Source: Stutzerimonas frequens
Lineage (GTDB): Bacteria > Pseudomonadota > Gammaproteobacteria > Pseudomonadales > Pseudomonadaceae
Direction of reading: 5' to 3'
DNA length: 64,000 bases
Assembly (NCBI RefSeq): GCF_024448335.1
Contig: NZ_JAMOHM010000005.1
Coordinates: forward strand, 62,001-126,000
The notes under the pieces are model-generated. The model worked only from the letters and a program-made list of their open reading frames with translations. It was not told the origin of the DNA and made no database searches. Shown here piece after piece: positions 29,726 through 41,352 of the stretch (positions within the stretch are counted from its first letter, which is position 1; every line of letters starts with the position of its first letter). The position numbers and the translations under genes are program-made.

Positions 29726-31237
29726 ATGCACTGGTTCACCCGCCCCGGCTGGCCGGGCAATCTGCTGGCCCTGCTGGCCGGCACGCTGACCACCCTCTCC
29801 CTGGCGCCCTTCGACATCTGGCCACTGGCCCTGTTGTCGGTCGCGCTGCTCTACCTCGGCCTGCGCGAAACCGGGCCAAAGCAGGCGGCGCAACGCGGCT
29901 GGTGCTACGGCTTTGGCCTGTTCGCCTCGGGCGTCAGCTGGGTCTATGTCAGCATCCATGATTTCGGTGCGGCCTCGCCGCCACTGGCCGGCCTGCTCAC
30001 GCTCGGCTTCGTCGCCGGCCTGGCGCTGTTCTTCGCCCTGCTCGGCTGGCTTTGGGTGCGGCTGCTGCGCAATCGCCATTCCGCGCTCGGTGACGCGCTG
30101 GCCTTCGCCGCGCTCTGGCTGGCCTTCGACGCCCTGCGTGGCTGGCTGCTCACCGGCTTTCCCTGGCTCTATATCGGCTATAGCCAGCTCGACGGCCCGC
30201 TATCCGGGCTGGCGCCGGTGGGTGGCGTCTGGCTGCTGAGCTTCGCCATCGCCCTGAGCGCCACCCTACTGGTCGCGCTGCCGCGACTGCGTGCCGACAA
30301 GCCGCGCCTGCTGGCTGGCGTCCTGTTGCTGATCGCCCCCTGGCTGACCGGCCTGGCGCTCAAGGATCACGCCTGGACCCAAGACAAGGGCGAGCCCTTG
30401 AGCGTGGTTGCGGTACAAGGCAACGTCGAGCAGAGCATGAAGTGGGACCCGAAGAAGCTCGAGATGCAGCTGCTGCTGTATCGCGACATGACCTTTCGCA
30501 GCCGTCCGGCGGACCTGATCGTCTGGCCGGAAACCGCCGTGCCTATCCTCAAGGAACACGCCGAAGGCTACCTGACAATGATGGCGGGCTTCGCCAAGCA
30601 GCGCGGATCAGCGCTGATCACCGGTGTGCCGGTGCGGCAGCCCAACGCAGAGGGTGAGCTGCGCTACTACAACGGCCTGACCACCGCTGGCGAGGGTGCC
30701 GGTACCTACCTCAAGCAGAAGCTGGTGCCGTTCGGCGAGTATGTGCCGCTGCAGGAACTGTTGCGCGGGCTGATCGCCTTCTTCGACCTGCCGATGTCCG
30801 ATTTCGCCCGCGGCGAACCCGGCCAGCCGCTGCTACAGGCCAGAGGCCTGCAGATCGCGCCCTACATCTGCTATGAGGTGGTCTATCCGGAGTTCGCCGC
30901 GGGCCTCGCGGCGCAAAGCGACCTGCTACTGACGGTGAGCAACGACGCCTGGTTCGGCCGCTCCATCGGCCCACTGCAGCACCTGCAGATGGCGCAGATG
31001 CGCGCCCTGGAGGCCGGACGCTGGATGATCCGCGCAACCAACAACGGCATCACCGTGCTGATCGACCCCTATGGGCGCATCACCGAGCAGGTTCCGCAGT
31101 TCGAACAGGCTGTGCTGTATGGCGAGGTCACGCCGATGCAGGGCCTGACGCCCTACCTGCGCTGGCGCTCCTGGCCGCTGATCGCGGCATGCGCGTTGCT
31201 GCTCGGCTGCGCGCTGGTCAGACGCAAGTCCGCATAG
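29726..31237 (+). CDS. lnt: Apolipoprotein N-acyltransferase
   Basis: A 503-residue inner-membrane enzyme that adds the third acyl chain to lipoproteins. About six N-terminal membrane segments precede a nitrilase-like periplasmic domain with the catalytic set E269 (WPETAVPI), the Lys in QKLVPFGEYVP and the Cys in IAPYICYEVVYPE. AAGGAAACCCC precedes ATG 29726. The order corC-lnt is conserved in proteobacteria. Confidence 0.96.
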   Translation: MHWFTRPGWPGNLLALLAGTLTTLSLAPFDIWPLALLSVALLYLGLRETGPKQAAQRGWCYGFGLFASGVSWVYVSIHDFGAASPPLAGLLTLGFVAGLALFFALLGWLWVRLLRNRHSALGDALAFAALWLAFDALRGWLLTGFPWLYIGYSQLDGPLSGLAPVGGVWLLSFAIALSATLLVALPRLRADKPRLLAGVLLLIAPWLTGLALKDHAWTQDKGEPLSVVAVQGNVEQSMKWDPKKLEMQLLLYRDMTFRSRPADLIVWPETAVPILKEHAEGYLTMMAGFAKQRGSALITGVPVRQPNAEGELRYYNGLTTAGEGAGTYLKQKLVPFGEYVPLQELLRGLIAFFDLPMSDFARGEPGQPLLQARGLQIAPYICYEVVYPEFAAGLAAQSDLLLTVSNDAWFGRSIGPLQHLQMAQMRALEAGRWMIRATNNGITVLIDPYGRITEQVPQFEQAVLYGEVTPMQGLTPYLRWRSWPLIAACALLLGCALVRRKSA

Positions 31238-31273
31238 GGGCACCCTAAGCCCCTACGAATGAAAGCGTTCCGC

Positions 31274-32047
31274 TCAATCGTTCGCCGAGCGATAAACCAG
31301 CGGGTACACCGCCATGCCGACGATTTCATTGAGCAGCATGCCGTTCTGCCAGTAAGCCTTGGCCTCCGGCAGCCAGCCGTTCAAAGGGCGGCCGTTGGGC
31401 ACGCCCATGAAGCCCACTGGCGCGGCAATCACTTCGATGCCGTTCTGCTCGAAGCACCAACGCGAACGAGGCATGTGCGCGGCCGAGGTGACCAGCACCA
31501 CCCGCTCGATGCCAGCCGAGCGCAGCAGCTCGGCACTGAGCACGGCGTTCTCCCAGGTCGTACGGCTGCGCTCCTCCAGCCAGCGGGTGGCGACGCCTAG
31601 ATCGCGCTGCAACACCTCGGCGCCAAGCATAGCTTCGCTGGGCGGCTGGCCATAGTGCAGGCCCCCGCTGGTGAGAATCGGCAGGCCAGATGCCTTGGCG
31701 ACGCGCGCGGCATAGCGCAGGCGCTCCAGCGCTACGTAACCGGGCTGATCGCCGCCCCAGGCCGGATCGTTCTGCTCCCGGCCCGCGCCCAGCACCACAA
31801 TGGCCCCGGCTTGCCCGCTCAGTTGCGACCAGCGTGCCTCCACCAGTGCCGGCTCGCGCTCCACCGCGCGCGCCGTCCATTCGACGACGATCGGCAGGCT
31901 CATCAGCCAGAGCCCACCGAAGCCGGTGACGAAACACAGCGCCGCCAGCCTCGGCGCGCGTCGGCGCAGCCACCAGCCCAGCAGCAACAGGAGCAGCAGC
32001 CCCCCCGGCGGCAACAGCAGTTGCTTGAAGAAATAACGAATGGGCAT
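31274..32047 (-). CDS. YdcF/ElyC-family (DUF218) membrane protein
   Basis: A 257-residue protein with two N-terminal membrane segments and a DUF218 domain: AIVVLGAGREQNDPAWGG near residue 84, SGGLHYGQPPSEA, the SRTTWENAVLSAELL helix and VLVTSAAHMPRSRWCFEQ. Relatives such as ElyC/SanA affect envelope integrity and undecaprenyl carrier metabolism. It converges with lnt. Confidence 0.9.
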   Translation of the reverse strand: MPIRYFFKQLLLPPGGLLLLLLLGWWLRRRAPRLAALCFVTGFGGLWLMSLPIVVEWTARAVEREPALVEARWSQLSGQAGAIVVLGAGREQNDPAWGGDQPGYVALERLRYAARVAKASGLPILTSGGLHYGQPPSEAMLGAEVLQRDLGVATRWLEERSRTTWENAVLSAELLRSAGIERVVLVTSAAHMPRSRWCFEQNGIEVIAAPVGFMGVPNGRPLNGWLPEAKAYWQNGMLLNEIVGMAVYPLVYRSAND

Positions 32048-32112
32048 CCCAGCTCTCCGGCAAAGGTCGACACTCTAGCGGCTGTCGGCAGATTTGTCGG
32101 CGCAGGGGGCGC

Positions 32113-32556
32113 TCAGTGGCGCGGGTAAGTCTGCAGGCGTTGCCGTGCACGTAGCAGCTGCGAGCCGCAGGCCGGACATGTCGCAGGCCCGGCACCTTCC
32201 GGCCAGGTCACCTTGGTATTGCAAAGCGCGCAACTGAGGCTCTGCTGCAGGTGCAGCGGCGCATGCCTGAGGCGTGCGCCATGGCGCTGCCGCCCGCCAC
32301 CACGCACGGCTGGCCGCATCGCCTGGCGCGTGAGATGAGCCTGTTCCTCGGCAGCCGCATGCCAGCCGGAAAGCCATTGGGAATCACGTTGCAGATAGGC
32401 GCGAATCAACTCGAATTCCGCCGGCGTCAACCCGCCGACCTCCAGTTCGCCAGCGGCACCTGATTCGCCACGCTCTGCCTCCTGCAGCGCCGAACTCAAG
32501 CGCTGCAGCACCCGCGCATACAGACTGCTGTCCTCTGATTGCGACTCTCTTTCCAT
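32113..32556 (-). CDS. Zinc-ribbon protein, DUF1451-like
   Basis: A 147-residue protein with an N-terminal helical region (SSLYARVLQRLSSALQEAE, LTPAEFELIRAYLQRD) and a C-terminal four-cysteine zinc ribbon, CALCNTKV...CPACGSQ. ATG 32556 is preferred because GAGGT precedes it; an upstream start at 32592 is possible. The function is unknown. It lies divergently from leuS. Confidence 0.85.
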   Translation of the reverse strand: MERESQSEDSSLYARVLQRLSSALQEAERGESGAAGELEVGGLTPAEFELIRAYLQRDSQWLSGWHAAAEEQAHLTRQAMRPAVRGGGRQRHGARLRHAPLHLQQSLSCALCNTKVTWPEGAGPATCPACGSQLLRARQRLQTYPRH

Positions 32557-32671
32557 TGGACATACCTCGCGTTTGTCCCGCCCCTGGATCAAGCGTAGCT
32601 CAGCCTGGCTCGCTCAAGCCGGACGCGACGGACGGAACCCTCGGCGCTGACGGCAAATCGGGTTTCCCTAG

Positions 32672-35425
<2,754 letters not shown>

Positions 35426-35468
35426 TTCGGTCCCGGCGCCTGCGCCGGGCCTGCAAGGGGATAACAAG

Positions 35469-36074
35469 ATGAACAAACGGAATCTGGTGGTGCTGGGTCT
35501 GACATTGCTGCTGAGCGCCTGCGGTTTCCAGCTGCGCGGCACCGGTGATGTGGAGTTCGGCCTCAAGGAGATCGATCTGCAGGCCCGCAACAGCTATGGC
35601 GAGACGGTCCAGCAGCTCGAAGCGCTGCTCGAAAGCAACGACGTGCGGGTTTACCCGGGCGCCAAGTACAGCCTCAACCTCGCCCGCGAGCAGACCCGCC
35701 AGCGCACCGCCAGCTACACCAGCTCGGCACGCAGCGCCGAGTACGAGCTGACCAGCACACTTGATTACGAATTCCGTGGCCCGCGGAACCTGCTGCTGCT
35801 CGAAGACAGCATCGAGGTGCAGAAGGTCTACGTGCACGACAGCAACAACCTGATCGGCTCGTCCCAGGAAGGCGACCAGCTGCGCCAGGAAATGCGTCGC
35901 GAGCTGCTTCAGCAGCTCGTTCTGCGCATCCAACGCATCACCCCGGCACAGCTCGACCGCCTGCAGCAGGAGGCCGAAGCCAAGGCCCGTGCCGAAGCGG
36001 AGGCCGTCGAAGCCGCCCGCCGCGCCCAGGATGCGCAACCGCAGCAGTCGCCCATCCAGCTACCCGTCCGCTGA
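35469..36074 (+). CDS. lptE: LPS-assembly lipoprotein LptE
   Basis: A 201-residue lipoprotein with lipobox LLSAC (lipidated Cys near residue 18) followed by GFQLRGTGD, the family start. LptE plugs the LptD barrel and helps place LPS in the outer membrane. The C-terminus is a charged Ala/Glu/Gln-rich helix (AEAKARAEAEAVEAARRA), somewhat longer than in enteric LptE. The order leuS-lptE-holA is the usual one. Confidence 0.95.
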   Translation: MNKRNLVVLGLTLLLSACGFQLRGTGDVEFGLKEIDLQARNSYGETVQQLEALLESNDVRVYPGAKYSLNLAREQTRQRTASYTSSARSAEYELTSTLDYEFRGPRNLLLLEDSIEVQKVYVHDSNNLIGSSQEGDQLRQEMRRELLQQLVLRIQRITPAQLDRLQQEAEAKARAEAEAVEAARRAQDAQPQQSPIQLPVR

Positions 36075-36081
36075 GTCTGCA

Positions 36082-36103
36082 CGGGGGCCTCGCGCCCCCG
36101 TTT
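36082..36103 (+). terminator. GC hairpin between lptE and holA
   Basis: CGGGGGC and GCCCCCG with a CTCGC loop, followed by only three T. It is probably a weak attenuator; holA starts nine bases later. Confidence 0.5.
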
Positions 36104-36111
36104 CCGCACCC

Positions 36112-37143
36112 ATGAAGCTCTCTCCCGCTCAACTCGGCAAGCATCTGCAAGGCACCCTTGCGCCCGTCTACGTGGTCTGCGGTGACGAGCACCTGTTGTG
36201 TCAGGAAGCCTGCGATGCGATTCGCGCGGCAACCCGCGCGCAGGGTTTCAGTGAGCGTCAGGTCTTCCACGTCGAGACCGGCTTCGACTGGGGCCAGCTC
36301 ATCGAGGCCGGCGCCAGCCTGTCGCTGTTCGCGGAGAAACGTCTGATCGAACTGCGCATTCCCAATGGCAAGCCGGGGGACAAGGGCGCTGCGGCGTTGC
36401 TGGACTACCTGGCGCGCCCGGCCGAAGACACGGTGCTGTTGATCAGCCTGCCCAAGCTTGATGGCAGCACGCAGAAGACAAAGTGGGCCAAGGCGCTGAT
36501 CGACGGCAAGGACGTGCAGTTTCTGCAGATCTGGCCGGTAGACGCCGCGCAGCTACCGCAATGGATCCGCCAGCGGCTGGCCCAGGCCGGCCTGTCCGCC
36601 GATCAGGAAGCCGTCGAGCTGATCGCGGCACGGGTCGAGGGTAATCTGCTCGCCGCCGCGCAGGAGATCGAAAAGCTGAAACTGCTGGCCGACGCCGGCC
36701 AGATCAGTGCCGACACTGTGCAAGCAGCCGTCGCCGACAGCGCCCGCTACGACGTCTTCGGTCTGATCGACGCGGCACTCCACGGCCAGGCCGCCCACGC
36801 GCTGCACATGCTCGAAGGCCTGCGTGGCGAGGGCGTGGAAGCGCCGGTGGTCCTCTGGGCCTTGGCGCGCGAGCTGCGCCTACTGGCCAACATCGCCCAG
36901 CAGTACGGCCAGGGCGTTCCGCTCGAGCGCGCCTTCAGCCAGGCACGTCCGCCGGTCTGGGACAAACGACGCCCGCTGGTCTCCAAGGCACTGCAACGGC
37001 ACGACGCCGCCGGCTGGAGCCGCTTGCTGATGGCTGCACAGCGCATCGACGAGCAGATCAAAGGCCAGGCCGACGGCGACCCCTGGATCGGGTTGGCCAA
37101 TATCTGCCTACAGCTGAGCGGCCGCCGGCTGGGCGCAAGCTGA
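36112..37143 (+). CDS. holA: DNA polymerase III subunit delta
   Basis: A 343-residue clamp-loader subunit. It starts MKLSPAQLGKHL, then VYVVCGDEHLLCQEACDAIR (the family N-terminal nucleotide-fold strand), the central ALIDGKDVQFLQIWPVDAAQLPQWI and a helical C-terminal collar domain. Delta opens the beta clamp. It closes the conserved leuS-lptE-holA group. Confidence 0.95.
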   Translation: MKLSPAQLGKHLQGTLAPVYVVCGDEHLLCQEACDAIRAATRAQGFSERQVFHVETGFDWGQLIEAGASLSLFAEKRLIELRIPNGKPGDKGAAALLDYLARPAEDTVLLISLPKLDGSTQKTKWAKALIDGKDVQFLQIWPVDAAQLPQWIRQRLAQAGLSADQEAVELIAARVEGNLLAAAQEIEKLKLLADAGQISADTVQAAVADSARYDVFGLIDAALHGQAAHALHMLEGLRGEGVEAPVVLWALARELRLLANIAQQYGQGVPLERAFSQARPPVWDKRRPLVSKALQRHDAAGWSRLLMAAQRIDEQIKGQADGDPWIGLANICLQLSGRRLGAS

Positions 37144-37157
37144 CAACGCCAGTTTGC

Positions 37158-37185
37158 TGGACATTTTTTGTACAACCCCTATGAT
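37158..37185 (+). promoter_or_regulatory. Candidate sigma-70 promoter of arfA
   Basis: TGGACA at 37158-37163 and TATGAT at 37180-37185 are spaced by 16 bases, giving a transcript start about 30 bases before the arfA ATG. Confidence 0.5.
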
Positions 37186-37221
37186 GCCCCTGCCCGCTAT
37201 CGGGCTACTGAGGGATACATC

Positions 37222-37380
37222 ATGAGCACACGCAAGAAAAGAACGAACAAGGCCAAACGCCTGGTCGCGCAACCGCTGTTCCGCCAGCGCCAGGAAACGC
37301 CAAAGAAAGGCAAAGGCAGCTACCGCCGCGAAGCCTCCCAGTCCACCAACTGGGAGGCTTCGGTCCTTCTGGCGGCCTGA
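37222..37380 (+). CDS. arfA: Alternative ribosome-rescue factor ArfA
   Basis: A 52-residue basic protein with the ArfA signature PLFRQRQETPKKGKGSYRR followed by NWEAS. ArfA enters the empty mRNA channel of stalled ribosomes and recruits RF2 when tmRNA fails. GAGGGATACATC precedes ATG 37222. The coding sequence contains a perfect 13-bp stem-loop (37330-37361) ahead of the stop; in other bacteria such a structure produces a stop-less arfA mRNA whose product is destroyed by tmRNA tagging. That regulation is very likely here too. Confidence 0.92.
   Translation: MSTRKKRTNKAKRLVAQPLFRQRQETPKKGKGSYRREASQSTNWEASVLLAA
37330..37361 (+). promoter_or_regulatory. Stem-loop inside arfA, nonstop-mRNA switch
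   Basis: GAAGCCTCCCAGT and ACTGGGAGGCTTC pair perfectly over 13 bp around a CCACCA loop, 19 bases before the stop codon. No T run follows, which fits RNase III cleavage better than termination. Confidence 0.8.
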
Positions 37381-37442
37381 AAACCCAACACCCCGAAAGC
37401 GTGATAATGTCTGCGGCCGACGACACCTTTCGAGAGTGGTGC

Positions 37443-38741
37443 ATGTTTTACACCTTCGTTCCCGTTCTGCTGCTGCGAACGCTGGTCGCCGCCTCGGCGA
37501 TGAGCCTGGTGGTCGCCTGTGCCGCCGAACCCCTTGCGCAGTCCTCCCTTGTCAGCAACGCACCCGCGCCCTCTGTCCAGCGTAGCGACAAGCCCGTCGT
37601 CGACGCGCCAGCAGAAGCCACTCATCTCAGCTTCAGCCAGTGGCGCGAGCAATTCCGTGCCGAAGCCCTGGAAGCGGGCATCTCCGCCACGACCTTCGAC
37701 CGCGCCTTCGCCGGCGTGCAGCCCGATCCTGCGGTGATCGAAGCTGATCGCAGCCAGCCGGAATTCACGCGCCCCGTCTGGCAATATCTGGAAAGCGCGA
37801 TTTCAGCCCAGCGAGTCCGCAGCGGACAACGCCTGCTAAACCAGCACGCCGCGACCCTGGACCGCATCGAAGCCCGCTACGGCGTCGATCGCGAGACCTT
37901 GGTTGCCGTCTGGGGGCTGGAGAGCAGTTTCGGCCAGATCATGGGCGACAAGTCGGTGATCCGCTCGCTGGCCACCCTCGCCCATGAAGGACGCCGTCCG
38001 GCCTTTGCCAAGAGCCAGCTGATCGCCGCGTTGGAAATCCTCCAGCACGGCGACGTGTCGCCGCAGCAGATGCGCGGTTCCTGGGCTGGCGCCATGGGCC
38101 AGACGCAATTCATCCCGACCACCTACAACACCCATGCGGTGGACTTCGACGGTGACGGCAAGCGCGATATCTGGAACAGCTCGGCCGACGCCCTGGCATC
38201 CGCTGCGCACTACCTGCAGGCCTCCGGTTGGAAGCAAGGTCAGCCCTGGGGTTTCGAGGTGCAGCTGCCCAGTGGCTTCGACTATGCCCTGGCCGATAGC
38301 GAGATTCGCAAGCCGCTGGCCGAATGGCGTCGCCTCGCCCTGCGCGGACTACCCCAAGGAGTGGACGAGGCCAATGCCAGTCTGCTGCTGCCTGCCGGCC
38401 ACCGCGGCCCCGCGTTCCTGATCATGGACAACTTCCGCGCGATCCTGCGCTACAACAATTCCTCGGCCTATGCGCTGGCCATCGGTCTGCTGTCTGAGAA
38501 CTTTCAGGGCAAGGGCCAGGTTGCCGGCAGCTGGCCACGTGGTGAGCAACCGCTCAGCCGCTCGGAACGCCTGGAGCTGCAGGAGCGCCTGGTCGCCCAA
38601 GGCTTCGACCCGGGCACGCCGGACGGCATCATCGGCGCCAATACACGCAAGGCCATTCGCGGCTTCCAGCAGCAGCTGGGTTGGCCGGCCGACGGCCATC
38701 CCACTCAGGAGCTGCTCGGTCGCCTTCGCGCTCAGCCTTGA
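37443..38741 (+). CDS. Lytic murein transglycosylase, SLT_2 family, with peptidoglycan-binding domain
   Basis: A 432-residue exported protein with a hydrophobic N-terminus and a Cys (VVACAAEP) that may be a lipidation site. The catalytic SLT_2 domain has the Glu in WGLESSFGQIMG, then AMGQTQFIPTTYNTHAVDFDG-type and NNSSAYALAIGLLSE motifs. A C-terminal PG_binding_1 domain (LQERLVAQGFDPGTPDGIIG) follows. It cleaves glycan strands to 1,6-anhydroMurNAc. GAGAGTGG precedes ATG 37443. It is paralogous to mltB at 43548. Confidence 0.92.
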   Translation: MFYTFVPVLLLRTLVAASAMSLVVACAAEPLAQSSLVSNAPAPSVQRSDKPVVDAPAEATHLSFSQWREQFRAEALEAGISATTFDRAFAGVQPDPAVIEADRSQPEFTRPVWQYLESAISAQRVRSGQRLLNQHAATLDRIEARYGVDRETLVAVWGLESSFGQIMGDKSVIRSLATLAHEGRRPAFAKSQLIAALEILQHGDVSPQQMRGSWAGAMGQTQFIPTTYNTHAVDFDGDGKRDIWNSSADALASAAHYLQASGWKQGQPWGFEVQLPSGFDYALADSEIRKPLAEWRRLALRGLPQGVDEANASLLLPAGHRGPAFLIMDNFRAILRYNNSSAYALAIGLLSENFQGKGQVAGSWPRGEQPLSRSERLELQERLVAQGFDPGTPDGIIGANTRKAIRGFQQQLGWPADGHPTQELLGRLRAQP

Positions 38742-38781
38742 GCGCAGCCTGTGCTCCGAGCGGGGCGAAAACTCGGCAAAC

Positions 38782-38813
38782 AAAAAAAGCCCGGCATGAT
38801 GACCGGGCTTTTT
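38782..38813. terminator. Bidirectional rho-independent terminator
   Basis: AAAAAAGCCCGG, an eight-base loop, and CCGGGCTTTTT. The A run before and T run after the stem serve both the transglycosylase gene and the convergent gene at 38833. Confidence 0.93.
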
Positions 38814-38832
38814 GATTATGGCAGGTCGCGTC

Positions 38833-39177
38833 TCAGTGCTTGACCGCCACCTCGTAGAGGTAGTCTGGTAGCGGATCGATGACCACTTGCTGCCCCTGAT
38901 AGTGCGCCTGGACAGCCTCGCGCGGAACGACGCCATGGGGCACACGCTGATCGCCACCCAGCCGCTGGCGCGCTCGGTAATCGATCACACAGCCATCAGC
39001 CTCGACCCAGAAGTGTGGCGACAGCACCTTACCGTCCAACTCCACCTGCCCCAACATTGCACGATATGGAATGTGCTGCTTGGCCAGACGCGTCACCACC
39101 AGACGGCTCATCGCGTCGCACTCGACCTTGGCGGCATCCAGATCATCAAGCAGGTTCTTCAACTGGGGTTCGTTCAT
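38833..39177 (-). CDS. Small protein with transglutaminase/papain-like core (hypothetical)
   Basis: A 114-residue protein without a signal peptide. I do not recognise a named family. It shows the order of a minimal transglutaminase-like core: C20 heading a helix (CDAMSRLVVTRLAKQ), IPYRAMLGQVEL as the following strand, H55 in HFWVEADG, and D66 in VIDYRAR. That spacing suggests a Cys-His-Asp triad. It could be an enzyme or an inactive relative. It lies between two terminators, so it is transcribed on its own. Confidence 0.7.
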   Translation of the reverse strand: MNEPQLKNLLDDLDAAKVECDAMSRLVVTRLAKQHIPYRAMLGQVELDGKVLSPHFWVEADGCVIDYRARQRLGGDQRVPHGVVPREAVQAHYQGQQVVIDPLPDYLYEVAVKH

Positions 39178-39308
39178 CTGCTGTGGCCCTCGGTTGGCCT
39201 CGTGGTGTAAACCGGGCCACTATAGACCAAAGTCTAATGCGGTGAAATGCCGCAATTTTCCTGCCAACGCTTCGGCTGCAGCCTTCGCCGACTCCAGTGT
39301 GCGGGCAG

Positions 39309-39350
39309 AAAAAAAGCCGCGGAGGCAATCTCGATTACCTTCGCGGCTTC
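39309..39350 (-). terminator. Rho-independent terminator of lipA
   Basis: On the minus strand GAAGCCGCGAAGGTAAT pairs with ATTGCCTCCGCGGCTT (few mismatches), followed by seven T. It lies about 30 bases after the lipA stop. Confidence 0.9.
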
Positions 39351-39378
39351 CTTTTCAACGGCAGAACGCCGGTACGGA

Positions 39379-40356
39379 TCAGTCGCGCTTGGCGCCGTGG
39401 GCTTGCTGATCGGCATGGTACGAGGAACGCACCAGCGGGCCGGACGCGATGTTCTTGAAGCCCATCTTCATGCCTTCCTCGGCGAACCAGGCGAAAGTGT
39501 TCGGATGGACGAAACGCTGCACCGGCAGGTGATTGCGTGACGGCTGCAGGTACTGGCCGAGGGTCAGCATGTCGATGTCGTGCTCACGCATACGCTGCAT
39601 GACCTCGATCACCTCTTCATCGGTCTCGCCAAGACCGAGCATCAGTCCCGACTTGGTCGGCACGCCCGGCACGCGCTGCTTGAACTTCTCTAACAGGTCC
39701 AGCGACCACTCGAAATCCGACCCCGGCCGCGAGGACTTGTACAGGCGCGGCACGGTTTCGAGATTGTGGTTGAACACATCCGGCGGCTCGCTGGCGGTGA
39801 TATCCAGGGCGATCTCCATGCGTCCGCGATAGTCCGGCACTAAGGTCTCGAGCTGGATCGACGGCGACAGCTTGCGAATCTCGCGCAAGCAGTCGGCGAA
39901 ATGCTGGGCACCGCCGTCGCGCAGGTCGTCGCGGTCCACCGAGGTGATCACCACGTACTTCAGGCGCATGTCGGCGATGGCCTGGGCCAGGTTCTTCGGT
40001 TCGTCCGGGTCCAGAGCGTTCGGCCGGCCATGGCCGACGTCGCAAAATGGGCAGCGACGGGTGCAGATGTCGCCCATGATCATGAAGGTCGCGGTGCCGC
40101 TGGAGAAGCACTCGCCCAGGTTCGGGCAGGACGCCTCCTCACAGACGCTGTGCAGCTTGTGCTTGCGCAAGGTCTGCTTGATCTGGTCGACCTCCGGCGA
40201 TACCGGGATGCGCACGCGGATCCAATCGGGCTTCTTCGGCAGTTCATCGGTGGGGATGATCTTCACCGGAATCCGCGCGACCTTCTCGGCACCGCGCAGT
40301 TTGACGCCAGCCTCTACCTTGGCCGGGCGCTTGCCTGCCGTTTCTACACTACTCAT
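39379..40356 (-). CDS. lipA: Lipoyl synthase
   Basis: A 325-residue radical-SAM enzyme inserting two sulfurs into octanoylated E2/GcvH domains. The auxiliary cluster cysteines are C72, C77 and C83 ([12 protein letters not shown]) and the radical-SAM cysteines C98, C102 and C105 (CTRRCPFC). ATG 40356 ([10 protein letters not shown]) overlaps the lipB stop by eight bases. The gene ends the long minus-strand cluster and has a clear terminator. Confidence 0.98.
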   Translation of the reverse strand: MSSVETAGKRPAKVEAGVKLRGAEKVARIPVKIIPTDELPKKPDWIRVRIPVSPEVDQIKQTLRKHKLHSVCEEASCPNLGECFSSGTATFMIMGDICTRRCPFCDVGHGRPNALDPDEPKNLAQAIADMRLKYVVITSVDRDDLRDGGAQHFADCLREIRKLSPSIQLETLVPDYRGRMEIALDITASEPPDVFNHNLETVPRLYKSSRPGSDFEWSLDLLEKFKQRVPGVPTKSGLMLGLGETDEEVIEVMQRMREHDIDMLTLGQYLQPSRNHLPVQRFVHPNTFAWFAEEGMKMGFKNIASGPLVRSSYHADQQAHGAKRD

Positions 40357-41005
40357 AAGCTTCGATTCCGCCCGCGAGGGTCTTCTGTTGCGCGTATCCG
40401 AGCTGCCGGACCAGATGATCACGCAGTCGATCGGCCACTTCAGAGATATCGATCGGCCCGATCAGGTCACGCAACTGGGTCATGGGCAGCCCTGCATAAC
40501 CGCAGGGGTTGATGCGCCGGAAAGGTTCGAGATCCATGTCCACGTTCAGCGCCAGGCCGTGGAAGGAACGGCCATTGCGAATGCGCAGGCCCAGAGACGC
40601 GATCTTTGCACCGTCGACATAAACGCCCGGTGCATCCGCTTTGGCAGCCGCCTCGACACCATAGCCGGCGAGCAGATCGATCAGACTCTGCTCGATGCGA
40701 CTGACCAGCTCCCGTACACCGATACCGAGTCTGCGTACATCCAGCAGCAGGTAGCCGACCAGCTGGCCGGGCCCGTGATAGGTCACCTGACCGCCGCGAT
40801 CCACCTGCACCACCGGAATATCGCCGGGGAACAGCAGATGTTCGGCCTTGCCGGCCTGGCCCTGAGTGAACACGGGCGGGTGCTGCAGCAGCCAGATTTC
40901 GTCGCCACTGGCGGCATCGCGCGTATTGGTGAAATGCTGCATGGCCTGCCAGGCAGCCCGATACTCGATCAGGCCGAGCTCACGCACACCCACTTCGTGG
41001 GTCAT
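40349..41005 (-). CDS. lipB: Octanoyltransferase LipB
   Basis: A 218-residue enzyme moving octanoate from ACP to lipoyl domains. Motifs are [33 protein letters not shown] (near residue 70) and [19 protein letters not shown] with the catalytic Lys/Cys region. ATG 41005 overlaps the ybeD stop by one base (TGATG); a GTG three bases earlier is also possible. Confidence 0.97.
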   Translation of the reverse strand: MTHEVGVRELGLIEYRAAWQAMQHFTNTRDAASGDEIWLLQHPPVFTQGQAGKAEHLLFPGDIPVVQVDRGGQVTYHGPGQLVGYLLLDVRRLGIGVRELVSRIEQSLIDLLAGYGVEAAAKADAPGVYVDGAKIASLGLRIRNGRSFHGLALNVDMDLEPFRRINPCGYAGLPMTQLRDLIGPIDISEVADRLRDHLVRQLGYAQQKTLAGGIEAYE

Positions 41006-41286
41006 CACAGCACCATGTGGACACGACCAGTGGCCCGCAGGTCGACATGGATCGCCTGCAGCTGTTCGACGCCAGTGGCGGTGATCAGCACCTGCAGCGA
41101 AAGAAAGCGTCCGTTGCGGCTGTCACGGGTGACCACGGTGGTCTCGTCGAAGCCAGGCGCGTGGCGCTGGATGACTTCGATCACCACCTCACGGAAGCCT
41201 TCGCCCGCGTCGCCGATCACCTTGATCGGGTAGCGCTCGCAGGGAAAGTCGATCTTGGGTGCAGCGACATCTTGATTATCGGTCAT
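41005..41286 (-). CDS. ybeD: YbeD/DUF493 family protein
   Basis: A 93-residue protein with the DUF493 core [17 protein letters not shown] and a ferredoxin-like alpha/beta pattern. It is found between dacC and lipB in many proteobacteria. Its regulatory role in lipoate or cysteine metabolism is not settled. It overlaps lipB by one base. Confidence 0.93.
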   Translation of the reverse strand: MTDNQDVAAPKIDFPCERYPIKVIGDAGEGFREVVIEVIQRHAPGFDETTVVTRDSRNGRFLSLQVLITATGVEQLQAIHVDLRATGRVHMVL

Positions 41287-41311
41287 GGCGTAACGGACTC
41301 GTGATCCGCAC

Positions 41312-41342
41312 GTGCGCCGCGGCGGGATCAGCCGCGGCGCAC
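41312..41342 (-). terminator. Perfect 12-bp GC hairpin between dacC and ybeD
   Basis: GTGCGCCGCGGC and GCCGCGGCGCAC around a seven-base loop. No T run; it may stabilise the dacC mRNA end or attenuate read-through to ybeD-lipB-lipA. Confidence 0.55.
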
Positions 41343-41352
41343 GCGAGCGTGG

